Shown: positions 7,859 through 16,580, counted from the stretch's first letter. The stretch: DNA of 38,515 nt from Armatimonadota bacterium (GCA_018268335.1 JAFDWT010000050.1:1-38515); one strand, 5' to 3'. Translations and numbers: made by a program. The notes: generated from the sequence alone by a model not told the origin.

Positions 7859-9520
7859 CTACGTCACCTTGATGAACGGCCTGTCCGGATTGACTGTGCC
7901 CTTAATCCAGCCTTCCAGCAGAAGGGCCTCGATACCTTCGATGGCCAGTAGTGGTGCGTCGTGCATGCCTATGCCGTCCTGTGTCGCCATAGCATTGACC
8001 GTCTCTTCCAGAATCTTGATGCTGTCAGTGTTCCGATGCAGCGCGTTCAAAAGGTGTTTGAACACGTCGACGATCGGCAGGATTTTTGGCCCTCGTTTGA
8101 GGCATGGGATTTTAGCAACTCGCCCTTCGAGATAACGGGCAAAGACATCCTTCTTGACACCGGTCAAATCCAATTTATAGCTGTTGGTTTTCGTCAGCTC
8201 CCACTCCGGCGCGGCGACTCCCATGTTCGTTGCCAACACCTTGAGGCCGGACACTCGGTAAGTCAGTGCTGCGGCGACTCCTGGTTCGTCGATCGTGAAA
8301 CCACCAGTGGCCAACCACTGGAAGGCTGTTTCGGGATCGAGGTTGACTCCTGCTGTGTCGGCAATCTCGCGACAGTAATCCTTCAAATCCTTAAAGTGCC
8401 CGTTGCTGGAGTACCAAAAGTCGGCGAACTGCATGTGGTGCCGAATTTGCGCTCGGTGCCCGTCGTCGTATTGGAACTTGAGCCAAGCTGGATCGACTTC
8501 TCCACGCTCAAGCTCCATGATGGTGAAGGCGACTTTGCGCGCACTGGTGTGTGCCAGCGTCATTCCGGCAGATAGGATCGGGTCTGCAAATCCACAGCAG
8601 TCGCCGGACAAAAACCAGTTCTCGCCGCACAATCGGTCGGCAATGAAGTTCCAGTCCTTCGTTGCGGTGATTTCGGGCTCAGGAGTCGCTTCTGCCAGCA
8701 GGCCGGCAATGAGCGGTTCCTCGCGAATCGCTTGCTCATAAATCTCGCTGACCGACTTGCCTGCCTCCTTGTAATAGCCAGCTGGCAAAACAAGGCCGAC
8801 GGACGTCCGGGTCGGCGTGATTGGGATGAACCACATCCACCCCCAACCCAGGCTCATGATCTGGATGCGCGTCGCTCCGCGACCCAGTGTCACCGCCCAC
8901 TCGGCGTTCTGCCAATACTTATAAATAGCAATGTTGCGCAAGGCAGTCGGCGCGTCGACAGGAATGTCCATCGCCCGCCGCAGGAGCCCGCTGTCTCCCG
9001 AAGCATCGACAAAGTACCGCGCTTCGACACTGCCGACGCCATTGTCGACTTCCAGCGCTGTGACCCGGTCACCTTCGCGAACAACAGACTTGACACTTGT
9101 CTCCTCGAAGACCTTGCACCCCAACTCCAGGGCATGGTCCAGCAAGATCTTGTCGTATATCGACCGGTCGACTTGGAACGCCGTCCTCGTACGCTGGCCC
9201 TGGAACGTATTGGGGCGTGGGAGGTCTTGAAACGTCTCCGCCAATAGGAAATCGGTATGCCACAGGTCGTTGCGCGACCCCCACTTGAAGGTCGCGCCTA
9301 CTTTGATTGGGAAGTCCGCCGCCTCGACCTTGTCCCACACTCCCATCTCGTTCAGGATCGCCGAAATGGCTGGCAGGTGGCTCTCGCCAACATGGTCGCG
9401 CGGAAACCTCTCCCGTTCAAAGATGGCCACGTCCATTTCTGGGCGGTACTTTTTGATGAAAGCACCGATGGTCGAACCAGCAGGTCCGCCGCCGATGATC
9501 GCCACGTCCGACTTCAACAT
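7859..9520 (-). CDS. Flavin-dependent halogenase-family oxidoreductase, copy 2
   Basis: 553 residues, closely similar along its whole length to copy 1, clearly a tandem duplicate. GGGPAG is at 10-15, HVGESHLP at about 43-50, FPIKVGA with the candidate catalytic Lys73, and WMWFIP at 228-233 in place of WIWFIP. The flavin motif GDCCGFADPILSAGMTLAHTS is conserved. The C-terminal extension ends with a hydrophobic helix and EGWIKGTVNPDRPF, paralleling EGWIDGDVNPDRPM in copy 1. Only ten bases separate it from the stop of copy 3, so the two are almost certainly co-transcribed. Copy 1 starts 79 bases downstream. Substrate unknown. Confidence 0.85.
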   Translation of the reverse strand: MLKSDVAIIGGGPAGSTIGAFIKKYRPEMDVAIFERERFPRDHVGESHLPAISAILNEMGVWDKVEAADFPIKVGATFKWGSRNDLWHTDFLLAETFQDLPRPNTFQGQRTRTAFQVDRSIYDKILLDHALELGCKVFEETSVKSVVREGDRVTALEVDNGVGSVEARYFVDASGDSGLLRRAMDIPVDAPTALRNIAIYKYWQNAEWAVTLGRGATRIQIMSLGWGWMWFIPITPTRTSVGLVLPAGYYKEAGKSVSEIYEQAIREEPLIAGLLAEATPEPEITATKDWNFIADRLCGENWFLSGDCCGFADPILSAGMTLAHTSARKVAFTIMELERGEVDPAWLKFQYDDGHRAQIRHHMQFADFWYSSNGHFKDLKDYCREIADTAGVNLDPETAFQWLATGGFTIDEPGVAAALTYRVSGLKVLATNMGVAAPEWELTKTNSYKLDLTGVKKDVFARYLEGRVAKIPCLKRGPKILPIVDVFKHLLNALHRNTDSIKILEETVNAMATQDGIGMHDAPLLAIEGIEALLLEGWIKGTVNPDRPFIKVT

Positions 9521-9530
9521 GGCAGCCCGC

Positions 9531-11264
9531 TCATCCTTCGATCACGGATGCGATCTGCACTTTGGGATCGATAAAATCTTTGTTCCAGTCGATGTTGGGA
9601 GTCCGCGGAATGTCTTCTGGCTTGAGAAGGGGCGCGCTCTTGTCCACCGATCCAGTCACCCAACCTTCCTTCAGCAACACTTCCAGCGACTCAAGGCCGC
9701 TGAGGGCTGCGACTGGTCCGTATTGCGCACTGTATTGACGCAGCATCTTAATGATGCCGCCCAATGTTGTCTCCCTCTGCAGGATTTCGAAAATCACGCG
9801 GAAGCCACCAGTCAGCGGCAACTTGGTCTCCCCCTTGCAGAGGACGCGGCCGACTTTGATCCTGCCGTTCTCATATTGCGGTGACTTGTCCGCGACGACA
9901 TCGTCCATGTTGAGGTCGAACACGTTGACCTTAGTGATCAACCACTCCGATTCTTCTTGGAAAAACATTGACTGGATGTTCTTGATCTGTTCGATGGAGT
10001 GCCCGGCGAGGCCAGCACCTGCCGTCTCAAGTGAGACAAACCCGCCAGTTCCCAGCCACTGCCAGGCCGACTTGGCGTCCATATTCATGCCGGCCTCCTT
10101 CGCGATCTCACCCGTGTAGTCGACCAGATCGGAGAAGTGACCGTTGCCCGTGTACCAAAAGTTCGCGAACCTGATATGTTGCAGTACGCGCTGGGCTTGG
10201 CGGTCATGGTACGTCGTCTTCATCCAAGCCGCATCTAGTTCGCCACGCGCCAGTTCGGCAATCGTGTAAGCACACTCCTTGGCGCCGACCATCGTCATGG
10301 TAATCCCGGCGGCCAAAATCGGATCGGCGAACCCGGCCGACTCGCCCACCAGAAACCAGTTCTCGCCCACTGTCCTTTTGGCTGCAAACGACCAGTCTTT
10401 GGTGGCCTTGACCTCGCCAAGCTGCTTGGCGTTCGCGACCAGCGAAGAAATCCTCGGCTCAGACATCACCGACTTGATGTAGAGGTCGGCCGGTCGAAGT
10501 CCGGTCTCCTTGTAGTAGTCCGCTGGGCAAATGAGGCCGATCGAGGTGCGAGTCGGCGAAATTGGAATGAACCATATCCAGCCATAGCCGAGACTCATAA
10601 CTTGGACTCGAGTCCCACCCTTGCCGATACTGACCGCCCACTCAGCGTCGTCCCAGTGGTCCCAAATCGCAATGTTGCGTAGCTGAGGCGGCTCTTCGAC
10701 CTCGACGTTCATGGCCTTGCGAATAATCGCCGCCGAGCCCGAAGCATCGACGTAGTAGTCAGCCGTGACCAAGTCCCCCGACGATGTGACCAGGCCGGTC
10801 ACCTTGTCGCCCTCTGTTTCTACTTTGGTGACACCGGTCGCCTCGCGGACTTGGCATCCCAGGCTTTCAGCATGGTCAAGCAAAATCTTGTCGAACTTCG
10901 CCCGGTCGACTTGCCAAGCCGCCCGTCCGCGCCAAGTTCCGTACTTGCCGGGTCGAGGCTCGTCTTCGATGACCTCTGCTGTCTCCAACAGGTTAAAGTC
11001 CCACAGTTCATCCGAACAACCCCACTTATAGGTCGCCCCGATTTTGATGGGGAAGCCGCCCGCCTCGACCTTGTCCCAAGCGTTTATTTCGTCCAGGATC
11101 CTGCCGATTGTGGGCAGCAGGCTTTCGCCAATGTGCTCACGCGGAAACTTCTCCCTTTCCAGCAAGACGACGCTCAGGTTTGGCGCATGGGTCCGGAGCA
11201 TCGAAGCGACCGTCGTCCCTCCCGGGCCACCACCGATGACGGCGACATCGAAGTGATTTGACAT
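9531..11264 (-). CDS. Flavin-dependent halogenase-family oxidoreductase, copy 3 (first in operon)
   Basis: 577 residues, more divergent than the other two. It has GGGPGG at 11-16, HIGESLLP, FPIKIGA with Lys74, WIWFIP at 229-234 and GESAGFADPILAAG in place of GDCCGFADPILSAG. It carries a C-terminal tail of about 30 residues that the others lack (RTPNIDWNKDF...). It is the promoter-proximal gene. Upstream, TATAAT lies inside the T-tract of the preceding terminator, 11 bases from the ATG, and there is no Shine-Dalgarno sequence. Expression may therefore start with a very short leader or come from read-through. The divergence suggests a different substrate or an older duplication. Confidence 0.85.
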   Translation of the reverse strand: MSNHFDVAVIGGGPGGTTVASMLRTHAPNLSVVLLEREKFPREHIGESLLPTIGRILDEINAWDKVEAGGFPIKIGATYKWGCSDELWDFNLLETAEVIEDEPRPGKYGTWRGRAAWQVDRAKFDKILLDHAESLGCQVREATGVTKVETEGDKVTGLVTSSGDLVTADYYVDASGSAAIIRKAMNVEVEEPPQLRNIAIWDHWDDAEWAVSIGKGGTRVQVMSLGYGWIWFIPISPTRTSIGLICPADYYKETGLRPADLYIKSVMSEPRISSLVANAKQLGEVKATKDWSFAAKRTVGENWFLVGESAGFADPILAAGITMTMVGAKECAYTIAELARGELDAAWMKTTYHDRQAQRVLQHIRFANFWYTGNGHFSDLVDYTGEIAKEAGMNMDAKSAWQWLGTGGFVSLETAGAGLAGHSIEQIKNIQSMFFQEESEWLITKVNVFDLNMDDVVADKSPQYENGRIKVGRVLCKGETKLPLTGGFRVIFEILQRETTLGGIIKMLRQYSAQYGPVAALSGLESLEVLLKEGWVTGSVDKSAPLLKPEDIPRTPNIDWNKDFIDPKVQIASVIEG

Positions 11265-11270
11265 AGGTAG

Positions 11271-11311
11271 AAAAAATTATAGCGTCGGCCCAGACGTGTC
11301 CGGGCCGACGC
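11271..11311 (-). terminator. Intrinsic terminator after the lipoprotein gene
   Basis: Read on the minus strand, a perfect 10-bp stem GCGTCGGCCC / GGGCCGACGC with a ten-base loop is followed by TATAATTTTTT. It closes the regulator-pseudopilin-lipoprotein operon. The same TATAAT could serve as the -10 box for the halogenase-like genes that follow. Confidence 0.85.
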
Positions 11312-11319
11312 ACTTGTCG

Positions 11320-11532
11320 TTACTTGGCGCCAGCAGGTGCGGGAGTCGCACCGGGTTTGCCAGCGTCTTGTCGGGCACCCTTCATCTTCTCCTGCATTCC
11401 TGCAAGACTTGGGGGGCCATTGCCGAGCGCCTTGCGCATCTTGGCGTCCTCGTTGGCAGTCGGACCGCTTTCGCCGCATCCGACCAGCAACATCAGGCCA
11501 AAACCGCACAGGAACAGGGTCAGCTTCTTCAT
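11320..11532 (-). CDS. Small secreted lipoprotein
   Basis: 70 residues. The signal peptide MKKLTLFLCGFGLMLLVGC ends in a lipobox (LVGC), so Cys19 is probably lipidated and the protein membrane-tethered outside the cytoplasm. The mature part is short, polar and Gly/Ala/Pro-rich, ending in GATPAPAGAK. Its ATG overlaps the pseudopilin TGA (ATGA), so the two are translationally coupled. I recognise no family; its position suggests a partner role to the pseudopilin. Confidence 0.82.
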   Translation of the reverse strand: MKKLTLFLCGFGLMLLVGCGESGPTANEDAKMRKALGNGPPSLAGMQEKMKGARQDAGKPGATPAPAGAK

Positions 11533-12455
11533 GATCCGTTGGGCCAGAACGCCTTGATAGCCTTCGAACCATCACCCAGGGTGATGGTCGTGCCCATCAG
11601 CGAGCGCCATGCGGACGCCTTAGCGTGACCGTCTGTACCGGTCCAGACCGTCATGCCAGTCGGCTCCTTTGCGTTGGCTGGCAAGCTGCCGGGCCACGGG
11701 TAGTAACCGACCGTCGGGCCGTCGTTGTCGCGGAAGCGGGCGATCGGCGCCGTGGCGGTCAGCTTACAACCATAGGTGTTGGCTTCGCACCAACCCCAAT
11801 AGAGGTCGAAGCTGTCGGCGTTGTCCTGTTGCCACATGAAGTCATAGTTCGACGCTTGGGCGATCATGACTTGGTCAGCCGGGTTGTTGACGGCCGTGGT
11901 GCTCAGCGACGGCGTGCTGCCGTCCTTATAGCCATAGGCCGACCAGATGCCTCCTGCCGAGTAGTTGCCGACACCAGCGATGCCGTCGTACTTATAGACT
12001 TCACCGTTGGTCATGGCAGCACCCGTGGTGCTCGTACCGAACGTATAGTTGCTGAACGAACCGTCGGTCGCAGCCTGTCGCGGGCCCATGCCCCACAGAC
12101 CGTAGATCGAGAAGTTGTAGCCGCTGTCGTTGGTGCCAATGTCAACTGGGATCGGGCCCGTCGGGTCAAGCAGGATGCCCCAGTTCTTCATGTACGGCTG
12201 CTGCACGTAGCTGAAGGGGAACTCTTGCCAGGCGTTATTGAACTGGATGACCGGGGCGAAGTTGTCGTCATAGTCACCCGTGTACATCAGCTGTGCCAGA
12301 GCCATCTGCTTGGCACCGCTGATCGCCACAGAACCCTTGGCAGCGCGCTTGGCCTGGGCAAAAACTGGGAAGAGGATCGCCGCGAGGATCGCGATGATCG
12401 CAATGACAACAAGAAGTTCAATCAACGTGAATGCACGCTTCTTCATCTTTCTCAT
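11529..12455 (-). CDS. Type II/IV pseudopilin-like secreted protein with prepilin leader
   Basis: 308 residues from the ATG at 12455 (GGAG eight bases upstream; MRKMKKRAFTLIELLVV). The leader is cut by prepilin peptidase before a methylated phenylalanine, and the hydrophobic helix IAIIAILAAILFPVFAQAKRAA follows. Such proteins, abundant in Armatimonadota and Planctomycetota, have a large extracytoplasmic domain. Here the domain is rich in Tyr, Trp, Asn and Gly, with a TDGHAKA segment near the C-terminus that recalls the processing-associated H-X9-DG domain. Its start overlaps the regulator stop, and its stop overlaps the lipoprotein start. A role in sugar capture or surface structure is suggested only by the regulator's class. 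Confidence 0.87.
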   Translation of the reverse strand: MRKMKKRAFTLIELLVVIAIIAILAAILFPVFAQAKRAAKGSVAISGAKQMALAQLMYTGDYDDNFAPVIQFNNAWQEFPFSYVQQPYMKNWGILLDPTGPIPVDIGTNDSGYNFSIYGLWGMGPRQAATDGSFSNYTFGTSTTGAAMTNGEVYKYDGIAGVGNYSAGGIWSAYGYKDGSTPSLSTTAVNNPADQVMIAQASNYDFMWQQDNADSFDLYWGWCEANTYGCKLTATAPIARFRDNDGPTVGYYPWPGSLPANAKEPTGMTVWTGTDGHAKASAWRSLMGTTITLGDGSKAIKAFWPNGS

Positions 12456-13612
12456 ATTAGTTTCTCCGAATATACGAACGGTTTGATTTCTAAAGTCTGT
12501 CTTGGCTTGTCGGTCGAGCCGCAATCAGCAAGTGGCGCTTCGAGCAGCATGTGCCGGAAACTGGTCGAGGAGCCGCCTTCCATTTTCTGGAGAAGCAGTT
12601 CCACAGCCAGTTCGCCGATACGCTCGAACTGTTGGCAGCATGAGGTGAGGTTTCCGCCGCCAGCGACCCAGCGGAGCGAACCGTCAAAACCGAGGACCGA
12701 CATGTCCCGCGGTACCGAAACACGGCGGTTTTGAAGCGCCTCATACACTTGCAGCGCGATCTGGTCGTTGACACCCACGATCGCGGTCGGTGGCGAACTC
12801 AGGGCGAGCAGGCTGTCGACAAGGGCAGCCACCTCGGCCGGTTCGTCGGTCCTTCCCCGGCACACTAGGTCGGGGTCGAACGGGATGCGGCCGGCTTTGA
12901 GTGCGCGGCGATACCCGGCTTCGCGGTCGCGGACGGTCGATGCCAAATCCTGGTTTGTCACATAGGCGATGCGGTTGTGCCCCAGATCGACCAGGTGCTT
13001 GACGCCAGCCTGGGAAGCCGACAAGTTGTCGGTACCGACAAAGTCACCTTCCAACGAGGCCGGTGGCAGGCGGTCCACAAAGACCATCGGGATGCCAGCC
13101 GCACGCACCTCTTCCAGTGCCTTGCTGTTGCGCTCAGCTCCCAGATACCAAAGGATGACTCCGGCGGCGTGACTGTCTTTGGCCACGTCGAGCAAGAACT
13201 TATGCTCGCCGGCCAGGCAATCCTCGAAATCGGGTGAATTCGAGGCGCTACCCACGACTAACCGCACGTCCGAGGGGATGTCGACAGACTGGATCCCCTT
13301 CAAAATCGACGCTGCTGTGAAGTAGGCGGTGTTAGGCCAGAGCCAGATAAATACGTGCTTTGGTCCAGATTGGTTCTTCCTCGTCCTCACCCACGCGCCC
13401 TTTACAACGGGTCGGCAATTGGGCTTGCACGAGATCAATCCAAGCTGGTCCAACTCCTGGATCGCCTGCCTAACGACGAGGCGGCTGACGTGCAACTCGG
13501 TGGCTAGGCTCCGCTCACTCGGGAGGCTGCGGCCCGCACCATATGTGCCGCGTTCGATCCGCGACCTCATCTCGTGGACGATGGCGTGGACCATTGGGGA
13601 GTTGTCACTCAT
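12452..13612 (-). CDS. GntR/LacI hybrid transcriptional regulator (AraR-like architecture)
   Basis: 386 residues. Residues about 5-70 form a GntR-type winged helix (GRSLPSERSLATELHVSRLVVRQAIQELDQLGLI). Residues about 95-370 form a LacI/periplasmic-binding-type ligand domain (VDRLPPASLEGDFVGTDNLSASQAGVKHLVDLGHNRIAYVT). This architecture is known from the arabinose regulator AraR and binds a sugar or sugar phosphate. A strong ribosome site AAGGAGG precedes the ATG. The gene overlaps the pseudopilin by ATGA, so the regulator is made together with the secreted protein it may control. Ligand unknown. Confidence 0.9.
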   Translation of the reverse strand: MSDNSPMVHAIVHEMRSRIERGTYGAGRSLPSERSLATELHVSRLVVRQAIQELDQLGLISCKPNCRPVVKGAWVRTRKNQSGPKHVFIWLWPNTAYFTAASILKGIQSVDIPSDVRLVVGSASNSPDFEDCLAGEHKFLLDVAKDSHAAGVILWYLGAERNSKALEEVRAAGIPMVFVDRLPPASLEGDFVGTDNLSASQAGVKHLVDLGHNRIAYVTNQDLASTVRDREAGYRRALKAGRIPFDPDLVCRGRTDEPAEVAALVDSLLALSSPPTAIVGVNDQIALQVYEALQNRRVSVPRDMSVLGFDGSLRWVAGGGNLTSCCQQFERIGELAVELLLQKMEGGSSTSFRHMLLEAPLADCGSTDKPRQTLEIKPFVYSEKLI

Positions 13613-14001
13613 ACCCCTACCCTCCTTTTTCTGAGCACTTCATCGAGCATCAGCAAGTTCAGGCATTGTAACACAAGCGAACCGAATATGCCAAAAGTTT
13701 CTGAAGAATTATTCTGGTCTTGGTCTGGTGTTTGAACCTAAATTGCCTCAACTGACCCGTCAGGTCTTCGACCAACCGCATCCAATCTTCCAGAAAATGA
13801 CGCGGAAAGAAGATCTCCTTTGGTCTCTTTTGGTCTACTCACTGTATGGCTGGCACGGGTAGCTCCATCGTGGTGGCGGGCCAGCGGTCCTTGGAGGCCC
13901 CGCGGGCCTGTATAATGTTGATCCGTCGTTGCGGCCCGGCTTTCTTGCTGCAGGACGTCCACGGTCGCCCAACAGGCGGCCAATCTAAGGCCGACTCAAG
14001 T
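13613..14001. promoter_or_regulatory. Intergenic region with TGGTCT repeats
   Basis: No gene is seen here. TGGTCT occurs at 13715-13720 and 13721-13726, and again at 13821-13826 and 13831-13836, where the two copies are exactly ten bases (one helical turn) apart within TTTGGTCT blocks. They may be operator half-sites for the regulator that starts at 13612 on the minus strand. On the plus strand TATAAT at 13911-13916 may be the -10 box for the tRNA that follows. Confidence 0.35.
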
Positions 14002-14078
14002 CGGGATGTGGCTCAGCTTGGTAGAGCGCTGCGTTCGGGACGCAGAGGTCGAAGGTTCGAATCCTTTCATCCCGACCA
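14002..14078 (+). tRNA. tRNA-Pro (anticodon CGG)
   Basis: A 77-base cloverleaf with encoded CCA: acceptor CGGGATG/CATCCCG, D arm GCTC..GAGC, anticodon stem CTGCG/CGCAG with loop TTCGGGA (anticodon CGG), T arm GAAGG-TTCGAAT-CCTTT and discriminator A. It decodes CCG. Confidence 0.95.
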
Positions 14079-14092
14079 AATCCTTTGGTCGG
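14072..14092 (+). repeat. Perfect inverted repeat overlapping the tRNA 3' end
   Basis: CCGACCAAA - TCC - TTTGGTCGG is a perfect 9-bp stem whose left arm contains the tRNA CCA end. It competes with the acceptor stem in the precursor. It may aid termination or 3' processing, although no T-tract follows. Confidence 0.6.
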
Positions 14093-14231
14093 ACTGGGCA
14101 TGATCTCGCGGCGAGAAAGCATCCATTGACGCAATACCGCCTACAAAGACTGCTTGCCTTTAGAACCTGGCCGTAACATTCCCTTACCAATAGAAGACTC
14201 TTCAGCGGACAATGGGGGTTGGAGTCTGACT

Positions 14232-14996
14232 ATGCGGCCCATTCGTTTCTTTGCGTTTCTTTGCACGGCGGCCACACTTGCCTCCACTGCCGCGGCTGCG
14301 CCGCAGTGGGCTTTTGCCACCAATTACCGCCAAGACCTGATGCAGATCGACATGACTTCTTCGGTGGCCGTTCCGATCGCCAACATCGGCTTCGCCGCCC
14401 GAGGTCTGGCTCAAACGTCGTCTGGCAAGCTTTACGCGACGAGCAATGGCGGCGGCCTAATTGATATCACCGGCGGAGTCGTCGTGCCGGTGGCCCCGCT
14501 CGGAGCACTGGCTATCGGAGCGCTGGACTCCCGAGGCACGACTCTTTGGGGCTACGACAACACCAGCCAGCGCATGTTCGAATACGACCCAGGCTCCCTG
14601 AGCTTCGTCCAATGGTCGCCAGTACTCGGCATCCCCAATCTGCAGGCGATGGCCATCGACGCCAACGGCGACTTTCTGTTTGTCAACAACGGCGCCTCCA
14701 CCGACCAGTTCGGCAAGGTGACCAAGTCGGGCTGGACGGTCAATGTCATCAACACCAACATGGGCCTCTTCGACCATTGCGAGGCCATCGACTTCACCGC
14801 GAACGGCAAGCTCTACGCAGCGGTGCTGCAGGATTGGCGCTATGAGATCGATCCTCTGACGGGCTCAGCTATCAGCGGGTTCTGGTCCGGCATCCACCGC
14901 GACTGGTCCGACATGTCTGGCCCTGTGCCCGTCCCTGAGCCAGCAACTTTGGTCGTCATCGGCCTTGCGGCATTGAAACTTCGCCGCAAGAAGTAG
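14232..14996 (+). CDS. PEP-CTERM secreted protein, beta-propeller-like
   Basis: 254 residues from the ATG at 14232 (TTGGAG upstream). The signal peptide RPIRFFAFLCTAATLASTAAAA is followed by repeats with the rhythm of a beta-propeller (GKLYATSNGGGLIDI, GTTLWGYDNTSQRMFEYD, GDFLFVNNGASTDQFGKV, GKLYAAVLQDWRYEID). It ends with a PEP-CTERM signal: VPEPA, a hydrophobic stretch (TLVVIGLAALKL) and a basic tail RRKK. Such proteins are cut by an exosortase and anchored at the surface. No exosortase gene lies in this window. Cargo function unknown. Confidence 0.85.
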   Translation: MRPIRFFAFLCTAATLASTAAAAPQWAFATNYRQDLMQIDMTSSVAVPIANIGFAARGLAQTSSGKLYATSNGGGLIDITGGVVVPVAPLGALAIGALDSRGTTLWGYDNTSQRMFEYDPGSLSFVQWSPVLGIPNLQAMAIDANGDFLFVNNGASTDQFGKVTKSGWTVNVINTNMGLFDHCEAIDFTANGKLYAAVLQDWRYEIDPLTGSAISGFWSGIHRDWSDMSGPVPVPEPATLVVIGLAALKLRRKK

Positions 14997-15024
14997 TTTC
15001 GGACAGAAGGGCTAAGCTTGGCGT

Positions 15025-15762
15025 ATGCCAGTTTGTCACTTGTCCTACTACTCGGAAGTGCTGAAGAAGCAGGCTCAGGCGACTGTACTCTTGCCGTCGC
15101 CGATAGTGCCCGGCCCGTGGCATGTCATGTACTTGCTCCATGGCCTCTCCGACGACCACACGGCCTGGACTCGCTGGACCAGCATCGAGCGGTATGTCGA
15201 CGGACTCCCGTTGGTCGTCGTCATGCCCGACGGCGGCCGCAGCTTCTATGTCGATGCCGCGAACGGGCCACGTTATGGCACCGCCTTGGCGGTCGAGCTG
15301 CCGCAGATTGTACGGTCTTACTTCCCGACCAAGACCCCATGGTGCACGACCGGCCTGTCGATGGGCGGCTATGGTGCCATCAAGTTGGCGTTGGAAAGGC
15401 CCGACCTGTTCCGCTCCGCCGTGTCGCACTCCGGTGCGCTCCACTTCGGTCGGTCACTGAGCGGTCCGGACGAGGAGTTCAACCGCGAGTTCCGCCTTGT
15501 CGTCGGTGAACCAGGTCCGGGCAACCACTGTGACATCTACGGCAAGATCCTGGAACTGGCCGCCGAACATAGGCCGGCCCTCAGGTTCGATTGCGGGACC
15601 GATGACTTTCTCCTGTGGGCCAACCGCGAGTTCCACGATCACTTGATGGCGAATGGGATCAGCCACGAATATGAGGAGTTCCCCGGCGACCACAACTGGG
15701 CGTATTGGGACGAGCATGTCCAGGAGGCGGTCGCCTTCCATCGCCGCCAACTGGGATTCTAA
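15025..15762 (+). CDS. Esterase D-family alpha/beta hydrolase
   Basis: 245 residues, cytoplasmic (no signal peptide), of the putative-esterase family that includes S-formylglutathione hydrolase and tributyrin esterase. The nucleophile elbow is GLSMGGYGA with Ser112, the oxyanion-side motif is LLHGLSDD at about 37-44, the likely acid is Asp193 or Asp194 in CGTDDF, and the likely catalytic histidine is His223 in GDHNW. TAAGCT lies six bases before the ATG; a GAAGG further upstream is too distant for a standard ribosome site. Its stop overlaps the convergent acetyltransferase gene. It cleaves small acyl esters; the natural substrate is unknown. Confidence 0.88.
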   Translation: MPVCHLSYYSEVLKKQAQATVLLPSPIVPGPWHVMYLLHGLSDDHTAWTRWTSIERYVDGLPLVVVMPDGGRSFYVDAANGPRYGTALAVELPQIVRSYFPTKTPWCTTGLSMGGYGAIKLALERPDLFRSAVSHSGALHFGRSLSGPDEEFNREFRLVVGEPGPGNHCDIYGKILELAAEHRPALRFDCGTDDFLLWANREFHDHLMANGISHEYEEFPGDHNWAYWDEHVQEAVAFHRRQLGF

Positions 15763-16580
15763 GAGTCCTCGCTCGGGGGCCGTCGAAAGAACTGGATGTT
15801 GCAATAGAGCGGCTGGAAGCCGTTACGCTGGGCGTTGCGATGCGATACCGAGCCGGGAAGGGCGACAAACTGCACAAACGATCCTGGCCCGGCTTCTGCT
15901 AGCCGACGCTGGGTGAGGACGCGCTGTAACCCTAATCCTCGGAACTTCGGCAGTGTCGCCGCTCCGGCAAAGATGAAATCGCCGTTAACGTGCCCAAGCC
16001 CGGCCGTTGCCGCTGGCTCTCCGTCGACGGTTGCCAAGAATCGGCGGGTGTTCTTCCCGGCGGACATCAGCCGGCCCAACTCGCTGATTTCCTCATACAA
16101 CTCGTCGCGGCCCGCCCAACCGGCTTCCGACACCCGGACCCATTGGCTCAGGTCGCCCGTCACCTCGACAATCTCGACACCCTTGATCGTCTCCACTTCT
16201 ACGGCGGTGGCCGTCTGGGCCAAGACAGTTTCGAACTGGGCTGGCACGTAGCCCATCTCTACTGCTTGCCGCACAACTTTGGGACTGGTGAACGGGGTGA
16301 TGCCGAGCTCCCAGTTGTCGGCCCGACCCTGATAGAAGTCGTCCAATACCGTCAAGTCAGCCTCCGCCGTCCGATGCCCCAATCCGAAAGCCTGGGTGAT
16401 CGGCGATCCTTCGCCGGTGAAGCAGGCAAAACCTCCGCCCACCTCCAGTCCAGCAGCGTCGGGACTGATGCGGGCATAAGTCTTGGCAAAGTTGCGGAGA
16501 ACAGAAACGTGAAACCGATGGATCCTGTCGATCAGTTCGTCTGTCAATAACACCAGTGCTTCATACCTTATAGCCCTCAA
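15759..16580 (-). CDS. GNAT-family N-acetyltransferase
   Basis: Up to 273 residues. The C-terminal half has the acetyl-CoA-binding motif A (FAGAATLPKFRGLGLQRVL, about 220-238, with the R-G-x-G-L form), preceded by a strand (GEPAATAGLGHVNG), and ends with SHRNAQRNGFQPLY, the usual GNAT C-terminal helix and strand. The N-terminal half (about 1-140) looks like a divergent second GNAT fold, a two-domain layout seen in several families. The start is uncertain: TTG at 16580, or GTG at 16553 with AAGG about 12 bases upstream. Acceptor substrate unknown. Confidence 0.82.
   Translation of the reverse strand: MRAIRYEALVLLTDELIDRIHRFHVSVLRNFAKTYARISPDAAGLEVGGGFACFTGEGSPITQAFGLGHRTAEADLTVLDDFYQGRADNWELGITPFTSPKVVRQAVEMGYVPAQFETVLAQTATAVEVETIKGVEIVEVTGDLSQWVRVSEAGWAGRDELYEEISELGRLMSAGKNTRRFLATVDGEPAATAGLGHVNGDFIFAGAATLPKFRGLGLQRVLTQRRLAEAGPGSFVQFVALPGSVSHRNAQRNGFQPLYCNIQFFRRPPSEDS

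Noticed and set aside
13846-14103. 85-codon frame covering the tRNA-Pro gene
   Set aside because: It reads through the tRNA and has no ribosome site or coding composition.
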